Translations under genes and position numbers: made by a program
Notes under the pieces: model-generated
What the model saw: only the letters and a program-made list of their open reading frames with translations
Told to the model about the DNA's origin: nothing
The model's database searches: none
DNA from: CAVPXC01 sp963709505
Lineage (GTDB): Bacteria; Chloroflexota; Anaerolineae; JAAEKA01
Reading direction: 5' to 3'
Length of the DNA: 64,000 nucleotides
NCBI GenBank assembly: GCA_963709505.1
Contig: CAVPXC010000015.1
Location: 1-64,000, forward strand
Shown here: positions 1-9,887 of the stretch, piece after piece
Position numbering within the stretch: the first letter of the stretch is position 1
How the letters are laid out: each line of letters begins with the position of its first letter

Positions 1-2
1 AA

Positions 3-793
3 CATGGAGAACAAGCCGCCCTGCGCGGCGTGCCGTCTTTGGTCTGGCGGGCCGGCCAGGAGCGGCGTCTTTCCTTGATCCGCGAGTGGTCGCCGCTGGA
101 CGGCGCCAAAGCCCTGGTTGACGGCTGCGGCATCGGCATGTACGTGCGCGCGCTCCAGCAGGCCGGCGCCGAGGTGTGGGGCCTGGACATCGAGCACGAA
201 CACGTGCTACAGGCCGTAGACAACGCGCCCGGCTCGGGCATCTGTCAGGCCGCCGGCGAATACCTGCCCTACCCTGATGGCACGTTCGACCTGGTGCTGA
301 GCCACGAGGTCATCGAGCATGTCGACGACGATCGCGTCTACGCCGCCGAAATGGTGCGCGTCCTGCGTCCGCCTGATCTGCAACCGCCTTCCAGGATCGC
401 CTCTCCACCCTTCACCCTCCACCCTTCACCCTCCACCGGCGGCCGCGCCATCATCTTCTGTCCCAACCGCCTCTACCCCTTCGAAACCCACGGCCACTAC
501 TGGCGCGGGCAGTATCACTTCGGCAACACTCCGCTGATCAACTGGCTGCCCAACCCGCTGCGCGATCGGCTGGCGCCGCAGTGCGAGCGTACACCAGGGC
601 CGGTTTGGAGGCGCTGTTCGAGGGCTTGCCCGTGCGCGTCGTGCACCATAGCGCGATCTACCCCGGCTACGACAATATCGTCTATCACCGGCCTGCATTG
701 GGTAAATGGTTGCGCCGCGGCACGTATGCCCTGGAGCAAACGTCGTTGCGCTGGTTCGGTTTGTCGCATTTGTTGGTGGTTGAGCGCGTTTGA
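3..793 (+). CDS. Class I SAM-dependent methyltransferase, 5' partial, frameshifted
   Basis: Rossmann-fold methyltransferase; the substrate cannot be read from sequence. The frame is already open at the window edge (HGEQAALRGVPSLVW), so the true start lies outside. Visible: SAM-binding glycine motif (VDGCGIGMYV), acidic end of strand 2 (GLDIEHEHV), strand 4 (FDLVLSHEVIEHV) and the post-motif VLRP...GGRAIIF. Two oddities. A 66-bp segment (372-437) adds 22 residues between RP and GGR without breaking frame. Near base 580 one base appears to be missing: RDRLAP should continue as HVRAYTRAGLEALFEG, which is found in the next frame and runs to the stop at 791-793. I annotate through this shift; the family assignment is firm, the function is not. 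Confidence 0.72.
372..437. repeat. 66-bp in-frame repeat insertion inside the methyltransferase gene
   Basis: Removing exactly these 66 bases joins CTGCGTCCG to GGCGGCCGC and restores the usual VLRPGGRAIIF reading of class I methyltransferases. The second half is a degenerate tandem array of ACCCTTCACCCTCC units (402-437). The reverse-complement word family (GGTGGAGGGTGAAG-like) occurs at 48753-48800 between recF and dnaN. This is one of several dispersed word-like repeat families in the window and the only copy seen inside a gene. Confidence 0.7.
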
Positions 794-976
794 TGGTAAA
801 ATCAGAGCATGGATGAGCACGTCCCTGCGCCATTTCGATCGGGTTGCGACTGCGTGGCGTCGATGTGCTGACAGCCCAAGAAGATGGGCTACGAAACACG
901 CCCTACACGGTATTGCTCGATCGAGCGACCGCAATCGGGCGTGTCACTTTTACCAGCAATGGACGGAGTATTAACG

Positions 977-3900
977 ATGAGTTACGATTCCGAACATATT
1001 CTGATCAAACGTCGCCGGCGCGAACGTCGCTGGCGGAATCGACCGAGACCGTTTCTGCGGTTAGCCCAGGTGCTGGCCGCGGTGCTGATCGCCGTCATTC
1101 TGGCCAACGTGCTGGTGGTCGGCTCGGCCGTCGGCGCGGTGGCCGGCGTCTACGCCTATTTCGCACAGGACTTGCCCGATCCCAGCACGATCGAAACCAA
1201 ACAGGAGGAGTTCGAAACGGTGCGCATCTATGACCGCACCGGCGACCACCTGCTCTACGAGAGCTTCGACCCGCGGCCTTTCCGCGGCGATCGCACCTTC
1301 GTGCCGCTGGAACAGATGTCCACCTGGGTCATCAGCGCCACGGTGGGACTGGAAGACCGCAGCTTCTTCGAGAACCCTGGCGTCAATTTCCAGGGCCTGG
1401 GCCGCGCGTTTGTTTCGAATCTGCGCGGCGGCTCGGTCCAGGGCGGTAGCTCCATCACCCAGCAGCTCATCAAGAACATCATCATCGACCCGGAGGAGCG
1501 CTCCCAGCGCAGCTACACGCGTAAGATCAAAGAGGTGATCATGGCGCTGGAGATCACGCGCCAGTACTCCAAGGAGCAGATCCTGGAGTGGTACCTCAAC
1601 TACAACTTCTACGGCAACTTTGCCTACGGCATCGAGGCCGCGGCGCGGGTCTATTTCGACAAGCCGGCCAAGGAACTGACCCTGGCAGAAGCCTCCATGC
1701 TGGCCACGATCCCGCAGTACCCGGCGCTTAATCCGGTCGACAGCCCACAGGATGCCTATCGACGCCAGCGCAAGGCGCTGGACGCCATGGTCGAAGGGGG
1801 CCTGATCACGCAGGACGAGGCCAATGCCAGCAAGAAGTTCTTCGACGACAACGTCCTGAAGCAGTTGTACGATCAAGGACTGATCAGACAGACCGACCGC
1901 GAGAACGCAGCGCAGGACCAGGACGCGAGCGATCGCGTGCTGGATGCGCTGGTCACCTACGAATGGCTCGACCAGGAGCAGGCCGACGAGGCCAAGCAGT
2001 ACGATGGCAGCCGCTGGATGTTCCTGCGCAAGAAGGCCGCCGAGCGCTTCGAAAACCTCAGCGCGCCGCACTTCGCCTTGTACGTGCTGGACGAGCTGCA
2101 GCAGCGCTTCAATACCACGGACGACCCGTACTTCATCTGGCGCAACGGCCTAACCGTCTACACGACGCTGGACTACGACCTGCAGCAGGCCACCGAATGC
2201 ATCGCCCGTATCCGCGTCGCCGCGCTGGAGGGTACGGCGCCCAAGGACTACGTCCCGCCCGAGGGCACGCCGCCCGACGCCTGTGATGCGTTCAAGACCA
2301 TGGACATGCAGGCCAACATGGAGGGCGTCGATCACAACGCGCACAACGCGTCGGTCGTCGCCATCCGTCCGCCAACCGGCGAGATCCTGGCTATGGTCGG
2401 CAGCGTAGACTACAACAACGAAGACATCGACGGCGAGGTCAACATGGCGCTGGCCGAGAACCAGCCAGGCTCCAGCTTCAAGCCGTTTACCTACCTCGAG
2501 TCCTTCCTGCAGGGTTTTACCCCAGCGACGCGCATCATGGATGTGCGCACGGTCTTCCCCAACGCGCCGGAACCGCCCTACGTGCCGGAGAACTACGACC
2601 GCAAGTACCACGGCCCGCAGCTAGCGCGCTACGCCTTACAGCGCTCCTACAACATCCCTGCCGTGTGGCTGATGGATAAAGTCGGCGTCAAAAACGTGAT
2701 CGACCTGGCCCATAAGCTCGGCATCAACTCACTGGATAAAGAATACTACGGCCTCAGCCTCACCCTGGGCGGCGGCGACGTGCGCCTGGCCGACATGGTC
2801 TACGCGTACAGCGTCTTCGCCAACGGCGGCGTCATGGCCGGCCAGCCGGTTCCGGAGGACCGTCAGCGGCCCGGCTATCGCGACCTTGACCCGGTGAGCA
2901 TCCTCCAGGTGCGCGACAAGGTTGGCCAGATCATATACGAGTACAAGCAGCCCGAAACCGAACGCCTGGTCGACGAACAGCACGTCTACCTCCTGCAGAA
3001 CATCCAATCGGACTACAACGCGCGCAAGGCGGCCTACGGCGATTGGGCGCGTTTCCTGGAGCTGCCCGACCGCAAGATCGCGGCTAAGACCGGTTCGACC
3101 AACGGCTGGACGGATGGGTGGACCATGGGCTATGCGCCACAGCTGGCTGTAGGCGTTTGGGTCGGAAACGCGGACAACGATGCAATGAAAGAAGTGCCGG
3201 GCAGCCGAGGGCGCCGCACCCATCTTTGGCGCGGTGATGAAGTACGCCTTGACCGACCGCAGTGAACCGGTGCAGGAATTCGAGCGCCCACCCGGCATCA
3301 TCGAGCGCAGCGTCTGCTGGGAGTCGGGCCTGTTGCCAACGCCTGAGTGCGGACGCGTTGTCAACGAGATCTTCATTCAAGGCACCGAGCCAACTCAGTA
3401 CGACACCGTCTGGCGCTCTTTCGAGATCAATAAGGACAACGGCAAGCTGGCAACGGTCTACACGCCGCCGGAACTGCGCGAACGCCGGGTGTACCAGATC
3501 TACCCGCCCGAGGCAGCCGACTGGGTGCGCGAGCAAGGCATCGCCCAGCCACCAACCGAATACGACCAGACCGTGGCGCAAAGTACTGTCGATCCCGAAG
3601 CTGCGATTATCTCACCAACGCCCTACTCATATATCCGAGGTGCGGTCCCGATTACCGGCACCGCACAGCTCGACGGATTTGCCAACTATCGGATCGAATT
3701 TGGCGAGGGCGTCAATCCTGCCAGCTGGACGCAAATTGGCTCAACCCACGGCGAGCAAGTGAACCAAGGCCCGCTGGAATTCTGGGACGCGACGCCGTAC
3801 AATGGACTGTACAGCCTGCGCGTGGTGGTCACGCGCGGCGACGGCAGTACTAAAGAGGGCGTCGTGCAAGTGACAGTCGACAACGAGGCGCCAGCAGTCG

Positions 3901-4310
3901 ACATCATTGCCCCGGTCGACGGCCAACGCTACGTCACCGAAGACGACGAATGGGTCAGCATCACAGCCGATGCCGCCGACAACTGGGCCATGGACCGCGC
4001 CGAGTTCACCGTAGACGGCGAACAGGTCGGCACCAGCACCGTAGCGCCGTATAGCCTGCGCTGGGATATCCGTTTGCGCGGCCAGCCCGGCGGGGGCGGT
4101 GGACAGCAGCTGCCTGAGGTCAACTCATCAGGCAAGCAGACTGGCCGGTTCTTCACCGTCTATCCCAGCGGCTTCGGCTTCCTTTCGGACGGCGACGAAT
4201 ACATCGAGACGCACCTCGTAAAGGTCAAAGTCTATGACCGGGCCGGCAACGAGACCACCAGCGAGCCGGTGCGGATCTTCATCGCCAGGAAGCCCAAGGA
4301 GAAGCCATAG
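977..4310 (+). CDS. Class A penicillin-binding protein (glycosyltransferase/transpeptidase), frameshifted
   Basis: Bifunctional peptidoglycan synthase of about 1110 residues, anchored by one N-terminal membrane helix (residues ~22-52) after an Arg-rich cytoplasmic tail. The GT51 domain shows EDRSFFENPGVN and GGSSITQQLIKN. The transpeptidase domain shows the nucleophile motif S499-S-F-K502, S557-Y-N559 and K704-T-G. The C-terminus adds Ig-like/PBP1C-type domains (PYSYIRGAVPITG onward). Near 3209-3211 one extra G in GGG shifts the frame: GNADNDAMKEVPGSRG should continue AAPIFGAVMKYALTD, which lies in the other frame and continues to the stop at 4308-4310. Start chosen at 977 because GGAG lies 8 nt upstream; an in-frame ATG at 959 is an alternative. 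The frameshift falls after all catalytic motifs. Confidence 0.85.
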
Positions 4311-4312
4311 CC

Positions 4313-4346
4313 AGAAAGGTTCAGTCACCGGAGACTGGACCTTTCT
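4313..4346. terminator. Hairpin after the penicillin-binding protein gene
   Basis: AGAAAGGTTCAGTC pairs with GACTGGACCTTTCT around a 6-base loop (14 pairs, one G-T). No T-run follows, so it may act as a processing or pausing hairpin rather than a classical terminator. The AGAAAGG/CCTTTCT word recurs in the palindromes at 7194-7289. Confidence 0.5.
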
Positions 4347-4366
4347 AGTGAGTATCGACGAAGGGG

Positions 4367-4396
4367 TTGGACATCCCCCATAATCTGTGCTAGACT
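4367..4396 (+). promoter_or_regulatory. Sigma-70-like promoter, probably leaderless
   Basis: TTGGAC at 4367-4372, 18-bp spacer, TAGACT at 4391-4396. The expected transcription start is about base 4403 and the ATG is at 4404, with no Shine-Dalgarno in between, so translation would start at or next to the RNA 5' end. Confidence 0.5.
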
Positions 4397-4403
4397 TTTC
4401 GCC

Positions 4404-5426
4404 ATGAGTGAAAGCAGTGCCGTTGCTCGATCAGACGCCGGTAAGCGCTACCAGAGCGCCCGGCGCAAGGCCATTTTCGACGAACTCTTCAGCCTGGTAC
4501 GCGGCCGTTCCCCTGAGCTGCTCTCCTTCGAGCAGGTCCAAACCGCGCTGCAAGCCTGGCAGCAGATCGAGGGGCGTCAGCCGGAAGTCATCCCGCTGGA
4601 CAAGATCGTCGGCAGCGTGGGGCGATACAAGGACTTCACACGCGAGTTCTTACCCAAGGACTCGATCAGCGAGTCGCGCTGGCGCGCCGTCGACGCCGCA
4701 ATGCATAGCCCGCTCGGGCTTCCACCCATCGAGGTGTACCAGATTGGCGAGATCTATTTCGTCAAGGATGGCAACCACCGGGTATCGGTGGCCCGAGCCA
4801 ATGGGTTCGAGGACATCGAAGCCTACGTCACCCGAGTGGAGACACCGGTCACCATGACCTCCGACACCCGGCCCGAAGATCTGGCGCTGAAGGCCGCATA
4901 CGCCGACTTTCTGCGCCAAACCCAGTTGGAGGCGCTGCGGCCGGACGCCGAGGTCGAGGTGACCGAGTTCTACAGCTACACGGAGCTTCTCGAGCACATC
5001 GGCGTTCACCGCTACTACCTCGGGCTGGAGCAACAACGCGATATCTCCTGGGATGAAGCGGTGGGAAGCTGGTACGATCATGTCTATTTGCCGGTGACCG
5101 CGGCGATCTGGGCTTCGGACATTCTCGCCAAATTTCCCGGCCGCACGGCGGCCGATCTGTATCTTTGGGTGGCCCGGCACCGTGAAGTACTTGCCCAAGA
5201 AAGCGGTGCACTCCCTTCACCGGTCCAGGCCGTCACCGACCTGAGGAACGAGGAAGGCGACGATGCGACCAGTCGGGTGGTTGGCTCCGTCAAGAAAGCT
5301 CTGGGATCAAAGCCCAAGGATGCAAATCTTGCCGCCGAAGCCACCGAGGCCGCCAAAACCGCCAGCCGCGAGCAGGACCCAGCGGAGTCGCCGGCGTTGG
5401 ATGAGAAGCAATCAATTGGAGCGTAG
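4404..5426 (+). CDS. ParB/Srx-like fold protein with DUF4032-like C-terminal region
   Basis: A 340-residue soluble protein. Residues ~55-155 carry a ParB/sulfiredoxin-like segment ending in the diagnostic motif YFVKDGNHRVSVARANG. The middle part (YSYTELLEHIGVHRYYLGLE, then DHVYLPVTAAIWAS and ADLYLWVARHRE) resembles DUF4032-type proteins. The last ~70 residues are low-complexity and charged (AAEATEAAKTASREQDP), probably a disordered tail. ParB-fold domains may bind nucleotide or DNA, but nothing here shows a partition role: there is no ParA neighbour. The stop lies 4 bp before the pyruvate kinase ATG, so the two are probably co-transcribed. Family recognition is moderate; the function is unknown. 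Confidence 0.65.
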   Translation: MSESSAVARSDAGKRYQSARRKAIFDELFSLVRGRSPELLSFEQVQTALQAWQQIEGRQPEVIPLDKIVGSVGRYKDFTREFLPKDSISESRWRAVDAAMHSPLGLPPIEVYQIGEIYFVKDGNHRVSVARANGFEDIEAYVTRVETPVTMTSDTRPEDLALKAAYADFLRQTQLEALRPDAEVEVTEFYSYTELLEHIGVHRYYLGLEQQRDISWDEAVGSWYDHVYLPVTAAIWASDILAKFPGRTAADLYLWVARHREVLAQESGALPSPVQAVTDLRNEEGDDATSRVVGSVKKALGSKPKDANLAAEATEAAKTASREQDPAESPALDEKQSIGA

Positions 5427-5430
5427 CATC

Positions 5431-7191
5431 ATGTTGGCAACCAAAATCGTTTGTACCATCGGTCCTGCAAGTCAGTCCCCGGAGATGTTGGCTCAGTTGA
5501 TCAAGGCGGGTATGAACGTCGCCCGCATCAACATGTCCCATGGGACCCACGAATACCCACGCTGAGACGATCCGGCGTATTCGCACGGTATCAAGTGAGC
5601 TGGGCGCAGCAGTTGCAGATCCTGGTCGATCTGCAAGGCCCCAAGCTGCGGGTCGCCACGCTGCCTGAGGAGGGCGTACAACTGGTCGCCGGCCAGCTCC
5701 TGACGCTCACTGTAGACGATGTGCCCGCCACGGCAGAACTGGTGCCGGTGCAGTTCAAAGGCCTACCGGCAGCGGTACGCGTAGGCGAGCGCATTTTGCT
5801 CGACGATGGCCTGCTCGAGCTGTGCGTCGAGAGCAAGGACGAAAAGAATGTCGTTTGCCGGATCATCGTCGGTGGCCTGCTCACTTCGCACAAGGGCATC
5901 AACCTGCCGACGGCAGCGCTCTCCATTGGCGCAATCACGGCGAAGGACGAGGAAGACCTGGGTTTTGCGCTGGATCAGCGCGCGGATTGGGTGGCGCTTT
6001 CCTTCGTTCGGCAGGCCAGCGACGTGCTGCAGCTCAAGGAGATGATCCGTAAGCGCTCTCCTTTCGGGCGGATGACGCCGGTCGTGGCGAAAATCGAGAA
6101 ACCTGAGGCCGTGGCTAACATTGACGAGATCATCGAGGTGGTGGACGGAATCATGGTTGCCCGCGGCGATCTGGGCATCGAGACCTCGCCCGAAGCCGTG
6201 CCGTTGATGCAGAAAATGATCATCCACAAGTGCAACGAAGCGGGAATTCCGGTCATTACGGCCACGCAAATGCTCGAACTCGATGATCCGCAATCCGCGG
6301 CCGACGCGCGCTGAAGCCAGCGATGTCGCCAACGCCATTCTGGACGGGACCGACGCCATCATGCTCTCGGGCGAAACGGCGGTGGGTAAGTATCCCGTAA
6401 AGTCCGTACAGACAATGACGCGGATTGCCGAGCAAGTGGAGGCCCGCAATAAGCTAACCCACGTTGCGCGGTCAAGCTCAGCCAGCCCCTCGGTAAGCGA
6501 AGCGGTTTGCCACGCGGCAACCGACACTGTTTTGGTGCTGGGCGCCTCGGCGATCATTGCTCCTACGATCCATGGCAGCACGGTTCGTACACTGTCCAAG
6601 TTCCGCCCGCCCGCGCCCATCATTGCCATCACCCCTAACCCGGCCGTGCAGCATCAACTGGCCCTCTACTGGGGCGTCCACCCGCTGCTGAGCCGGCGTG
6701 CTCCTGACACGGACACGGTAATCCAGGAGGCCGTGGCCGCAGCCCTCAGGTCTAAGCTCATCAGGGAAGGTGAAACCGTGGTCATCACAGCGGGAACTGG
6801 CGGGTTGACCCCCGGCGTGACCGACCTAATCAAGGTAGTCAAGCTCTCGCGCACACTCGTGCATGGAACTGGCGTGGGCGCAGGCCGTGTGACGGGAAGG
6901 ATTCGCCGCCTGGAGGCGCCGCTTGAGGATGGTTTGCATGTGAGCCACGACGAGATCGTGGTGTCCAGCAAGACAGATCGCTCGTTTGTCGAGCCGATGC
7001 GCGAGGCCGCCGGGTTCGTCAGCGCGGATGGTGGGCCGGACTCGCATTGTTACCTGTTGGCGATCGATCTTGGCCTGCCGGCTGTGGTAGGCGTGAACAA
7101 CATCGACGTATTGGAGGAAGGACAGTGGGTGGTACTGGATGCCGAGCGAGGCGTTGTTGTCGAGCGGCTCGGCATGCACGTCGACATGTAA
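5431..7191 (+). CDS. pyk: Pyruvate kinase with C-terminal PEP-utiliser domain, three frameshifts
   Basis: Catalyses the last glycolytic step, PEP + ADP to pyruvate + ATP. Visible: KIVCTIGPASQSPEM, MNVARINMSHG, DLQGPKLR, WVALSFVRQASDV, the Lys/Glu site VAKIEKPEAV, MVARGDLGIE and DAIMLSGETAVGKYP. A C-terminal PEP-utiliser mobile domain (SADGGPDSHCYLLAI, LPAVVGV) follows the allosteric domain, as in Bacillus-type enzymes. The frame breaks three times by one extra base: 5556-5558 (CCC for CC; expected HEYHAETIRRIR), about 5616 (expected GAAVAILVDLQGPK) and 6277-6278 (AA for A; expected ATQMLDSMIRNPRPTR). Protein similarity is uninterrupted across all three sites. The ATG follows the upstream stop by 4 bp. 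Either the sequence is in error or the gene is a fresh pseudogene. Confidence 0.83.
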
Positions 7192-7193
7192 AA

Positions 7194-7289
7194 CGCGAAA
7201 GGACCTTTCTTCGGGAAAGGTCCTTTCTGGCAAGGTGTCGTACAACAAAGAAAGGACCTTTCCCAGAAGAAAGGTCCTTTCGCGTTTTT
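7194..7289. terminator. Double palindromic terminator between convergent pyk and rplL
   Basis: Four copies of the palindrome GAAAGGWCCTTTC form two hairpins: a perfect 13-bp stem with a TTCG loop (7197-7227) and a 12-bp stem (7250-7281) followed by CGCGTTTTT. The outer flanks CGCGAAAGGACC and GGTCCTTTCGCG are also complementary, so the block can fold as one long structure. It sits between converging genes and can serve both strands. Confidence 0.8.
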
Positions 7290-7309
7290 GAGATAAACTC
7301 TGGACGGTC

Positions 7310-7702
7310 TTACTTGATCTCGACCTTGGCGCCAGCGGCCTCAAGCGCAGCCTTGGCTTCGGCGGCGGCTTCCTTGGTCACTGCGGTGACGACAGGCGCC
7401 GGAGCGCTCTCGACCAGGTCCTTGGCTTCCTTCAGGCCCAGGTTCGTAATCTTACGAACTTCCTTGATGACATTGATCTTGTTGTCGCCGATTTCCTTCA
7501 GGATCACGTCGAACTCGGTCTGTTCCTCAACCGGCTCGGCGACGGCGGCGGCTCCGCCGCCGGCCGCTGGGGCGGCCATAGCCATCATCGGAGCAGCGGC
7601 AGAAACGCCCCACTCTTCCTGGAGCTCCTTGGCCAGCTGGGCAGCCTCGATGAGCGTAAGCGAATTCAGCAATTCCTTAACCTGTGCGATCTTATCAGAC
7701 AC
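7310..7702 (-). CDS. rplL: 50S ribosomal protein L7/L12
   Basis: A 130-residue stalk protein that recruits translation factors to the ribosome. The N-terminal dimerisation helix (IAQVKELLNSLTLIEAAQLA), an Ala/Gly/Pro-rich hinge (residues ~38-58) and the C-terminal factor-binding domain (EFDVILKEIGDNKINVIKEV, LGLKEAKDLVESAP) are all present at normal length. It is the last gene of the large translation operon, 111 bp downstream of rplJ, and faces pyk across the palindromic terminator block. Confidence 0.97.
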   Translation of the reverse strand: MSDKIAQVKELLNSLTLIEAAQLAKELQEEWGVSAAAPMMAMAAPAAGGGAAAVAEPVEEQTEFDVILKEIGDNKINVIKEVRKITNLGLKEAKDLVESAPAPVVTAVTKEAAAEAKAALEAAGAKVEIK

Positions 7703-7813
7703 GATGAACCTCCTGATTTTGTAACTAGAGTTGTTTCAGATGAGTTTGATTTTGCCTGCCACAATGTGACGGCAGGGACGCCGGGCAAGCCCAGGTCTCC
7801 CTAGATACGTTCC

Positions 7814-8380
7814 TTAGGCGCTGACTTCAGCGCCCTTGTCGGCGTACGACTGGATCGTAAGCGCCAGCTCGCGCAGCGGCGCTTGCAGAGTGCGATACAG
7901 CTCGCTGGCCGGGGCTTCAAGCGTGCGCACCAACTCGCTGGCCGGGGCTTGAATCATGCCCAGCAGTTGGGAGAGCACGTCTGACCGGCTCGGTAGCTCG
8001 CGCAGTTTCCTGGCGCCTTCGGCGTCTAAGATTTGACCTTCCAGGATTGCTCCCTTGATCTTGAAGGCTTCCATATCTTTGACGGCATCGAACAGCGCCT
8101 TTGCCGCGCTGGCCACATCATCGGGCAGGAAAACCGCTGCGGTTGTACCGGAGAGGTATTCCTCCGGAACCGGCATGTTGGCCTGCTCCAGAGCACGGCG
8201 CATCAGGGTGTTTTTGACCACCTGAACGCCGGTGTTGTGCTCGCGCATCTGGCCGCGTAGCTTCTGGATCTGCTGCACGGTGATGCCGCGATACTCGCTC
8301 AACACCACGGCATGGCTCTGGTTGAGCTGCTCGACGTACAACTCGACGAACTGTTCCTTCTTTGCTCTCGTGATCGCCAA
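7814..8380 (-). CDS. rplJ: 50S ribosomal protein L10
   Basis: A 188-residue base of the L7/L12 stalk. I take TTG at 8380-8378 as the start (LAITRAKKEQFVELYVEQL): AAAGGAGGTG lies just upstream and the protein then has normal L10 alignment. A frame upstream to 8482 is open but runs through the leader hairpins, so it is rejected. Typical L10 features: HAVVLSEYRGITVQQIQKLR, VVKNTLMRRAL, and C-terminal helices with repeated QAPASEL/EAPASEL segments that bind L7/L12 dimers. The three repeats (QAPASELVRTL, EAPASELYRTL, QAPLRELALTI) hint at a multi-dimer binding helix. Confidence 0.95.
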   Translation of the reverse strand: MAITRAKKEQFVELYVEQLNQSHAVVLSEYRGITVQQIQKLRGQMREHNTGVQVVKNTLMRRALEQANMPVPEEYLSGTTAAVFLPDDVASAAKALFDAVKDMEAFKIKGAILEGQILDAEGARKLRELPSRSDVLSQLLGMIQAPASELVRTLEAPASELYRTLQAPLRELALTIQSYADKGAEVSA

Positions 8381-8595
8381 GCGCTTCACCTCCTTTGATT
8401 GAATTTCAGATCGCTGCGGGTGGCGGCAGGCAACAAAAAAGCCTTCACGCTTGCCGACGCGAAGGCTCAAAGACGACACCATAAGAGGCGGCTGCTAGCC
8501 GCCTTCTATGGTGAGAATGTCTCAGGAACCTGTCACCTCGGCAGGCGGATGAATTAAGCCACGGGGGTGGCGCCTGCTGTCTATAGCAACGAAAG
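8381..8595 (-). promoter_or_regulatory. Ribosomal protein L10 leader with attenuator hairpin
   Basis: Untranslated leader between rplA and rplJ. On the minus strand it contains CCTGCCGAGGTGACA (8531-8545), which resembles the conserved core of bacterial L10 leaders, then a strong hairpin (8477-8513, CACCATA...TATGGTG around GGCGGCTAGCAGCCGCC), then a stem AGCCTTC/GAAGGCT followed by TTTTTTG (8435-8468), a good intrinsic terminator before the rplJ start. This layout suits L10-L12 autoregulation by attenuation, as known for L10 leaders. The regulatory outcome is inference. Confidence 0.75.
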
Positions 8596-8639
8596 GTTGA
8601 CTGTGTCAGTTATTGAGTAGTCTTACCAGGCGAAAGAGA

Positions 8640-9353
8640 TCACGCTGTTTTCAAAACAACTGCCTGGTTCGGATCCACCTTGATGCCAGGGCCCATCGTT
8701 GCAGCCAAAGTCACGCGCTTGATGTACGTGCCCTTGGCACCCGAGGGCTTGGCCTTGTTGACGGCTTCCATAACGGCCGAGAAATTGGTCATCAGTTGAT
8801 CTTCCGTGAAGCCGACCTTGCCGATTGGCAGGTGTAGATTAGCGGTTTTGTCGACCTTGAACTCAACGCGACCCTTACGAGCCTCGTCGATTACCCGCGG
8901 CAAATCATCTGCGTCGACGATCGTACCAGCCTTTGGACTGGGCATTAACCCACGCGGGCCGAGCACACGGCCCAAACGGCCGACTTTCTTCATCATGGAT
9001 GGAGTCGCAATGGCCATATCGAAATCAGTCCAGCCGCCCTGGATTTTCTCGACAAGATCGTCACCGCCGACAAAATCCGCACCAGCGTCCTCGGCGATCT
9101 TAACGCCATCACCTTCGGCAAAGACCAGGATACGAACTGTCTTGCCGGTGCCGCTGGGTAGCAAAACAACGCCGCGTACCTGCTGGTCGGCATGACGCGG
9201 GTCGACGCCCATGCGCATGTGAACCTCAACCGTGCCGTCGAATTTGGTGATCGACGTCTCTCGAACGAGCTTGATGGCATCCGTTGGGCTATAGGCGATC
9301 GCTTGATCCACCTTACTGCTAGCTTCCAGGTATTTCTTTCCGTGCTGTGACAT
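8640..9353 (-). CDS. rplA: 50S ribosomal protein L1
   Basis: A 237-residue L1-stalk protein that binds 23S rRNA and helps deacylated tRNA leave the E site. Typical blocks: KYLEASSKVDQAIAYSPTDA, TVEVHMRMGVDPRHADQQVR, VVLLPSGTGKTVRILVFAEG, LGRVLGPRGLMPSPKAGT and GTYIKRVTLAATMGPGIKVD. Full length, intact. It lies 93 bp after rplK and is followed by the L10 leader, the normal rplK-rplA-rplJ-rplL order. Confidence 0.97.
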   Translation of the reverse strand: MSQHGKKYLEASSKVDQAIAYSPTDAIKLVRETSITKFDGTVEVHMRMGVDPRHADQQVRGVVLLPSGTGKTVRILVFAEGDGVKIAEDAGADFVGGDDLVEKIQGGWTDFDMAIATPSMMKKVGRLGRVLGPRGLMPSPKAGTIVDADDLPRVIDEARKGRVEFKVDKTANLHLPIGKVGFTEDQLMTNFSAVMEAVNKAKPSGAKGTYIKRVTLAATMGPGIKVDPNQAVVLKTA

Positions 9354-9446
9354 GTTCTTTGCTCCTTGTGGTGCGATCGGAACCGGTTAGGTTCCTCCCA
9401 CCAGCCGCCTAAGCGAAGTTGGCGCCGAGCCAACTCGAGAGGCAGG

Positions 9447-9872
9447 CTAGTCGACGACAGTAATGCCCATGCTGCGGGCCGTGCCCTCGATCATCTTTAC
9501 CGCGCCATCAACGTCGACGGCATTGAGATCCTTCATCTTCTGCTCGGCGATGTTGCGAATATCCGAGCGCGTCACCTTGCCGGGCTTGACCTTATTCGGC
9601 GTCGCTGAGCCCTTGGGGATGCCGGCGGCCTTTTTCAGTAAGTCGGTGGCCGGCGGGGTCTTCAGAGTCAGTGTGAAGGAAGCATCCTGAAAGATAGTAA
9701 TCTCGACCGGGATGATACTGCCTGCCATGTTGGCCGTCCGGGCGTTATAGTCTTTGCAGAAGGCCATGATGTTCACGCCGTGCTGGCCCAGAGCCGGGCC
9801 GACCGGAGGCGCTGGATTGGCCTTGCCGGCGGGGATTTGAAGCTTAACGATTGCCTTTATCTTCTTTGCCAT
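9447..9872 (-). CDS. rplK: 50S ribosomal protein L11
   Basis: A 141-residue protein of the GTPase-associated centre. N-terminal domain with the Pro-rich segment (KLQIPAGKANPAPPVGPALG), the QHGVNIMAFCKDYNA region, and the C-terminal rRNA-binding domain (GSATPNKVKPGKVTRSDIR, NAVDVDGAVKMIEGTARSMG). Normal family length; starts 15 bp after the nusG stop, so the pair is tightly coupled. Confidence 0.97.
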   Translation of the reverse strand: MAKKIKAIVKLQIPAGKANPAPPVGPALGQHGVNIMAFCKDYNARTANMAGSIIPVEITIFQDASFTLTLKTPPATDLLKKAAGIPKGSATPNKVKPGKVTRSDIRNIAEQKMKDLNAVDVDGAVKMIEGTARSMGITVVD

Positions 9873-9887
9873 GATAACGTTCCTCTG

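Noticed and set aside
8383..8482. N-terminal extension of L10 from an ATG at 8482
   Set aside because: The codons cross the leader terminator; TTG at 8380 has a strong Shine-Dalgarno and matches family length.
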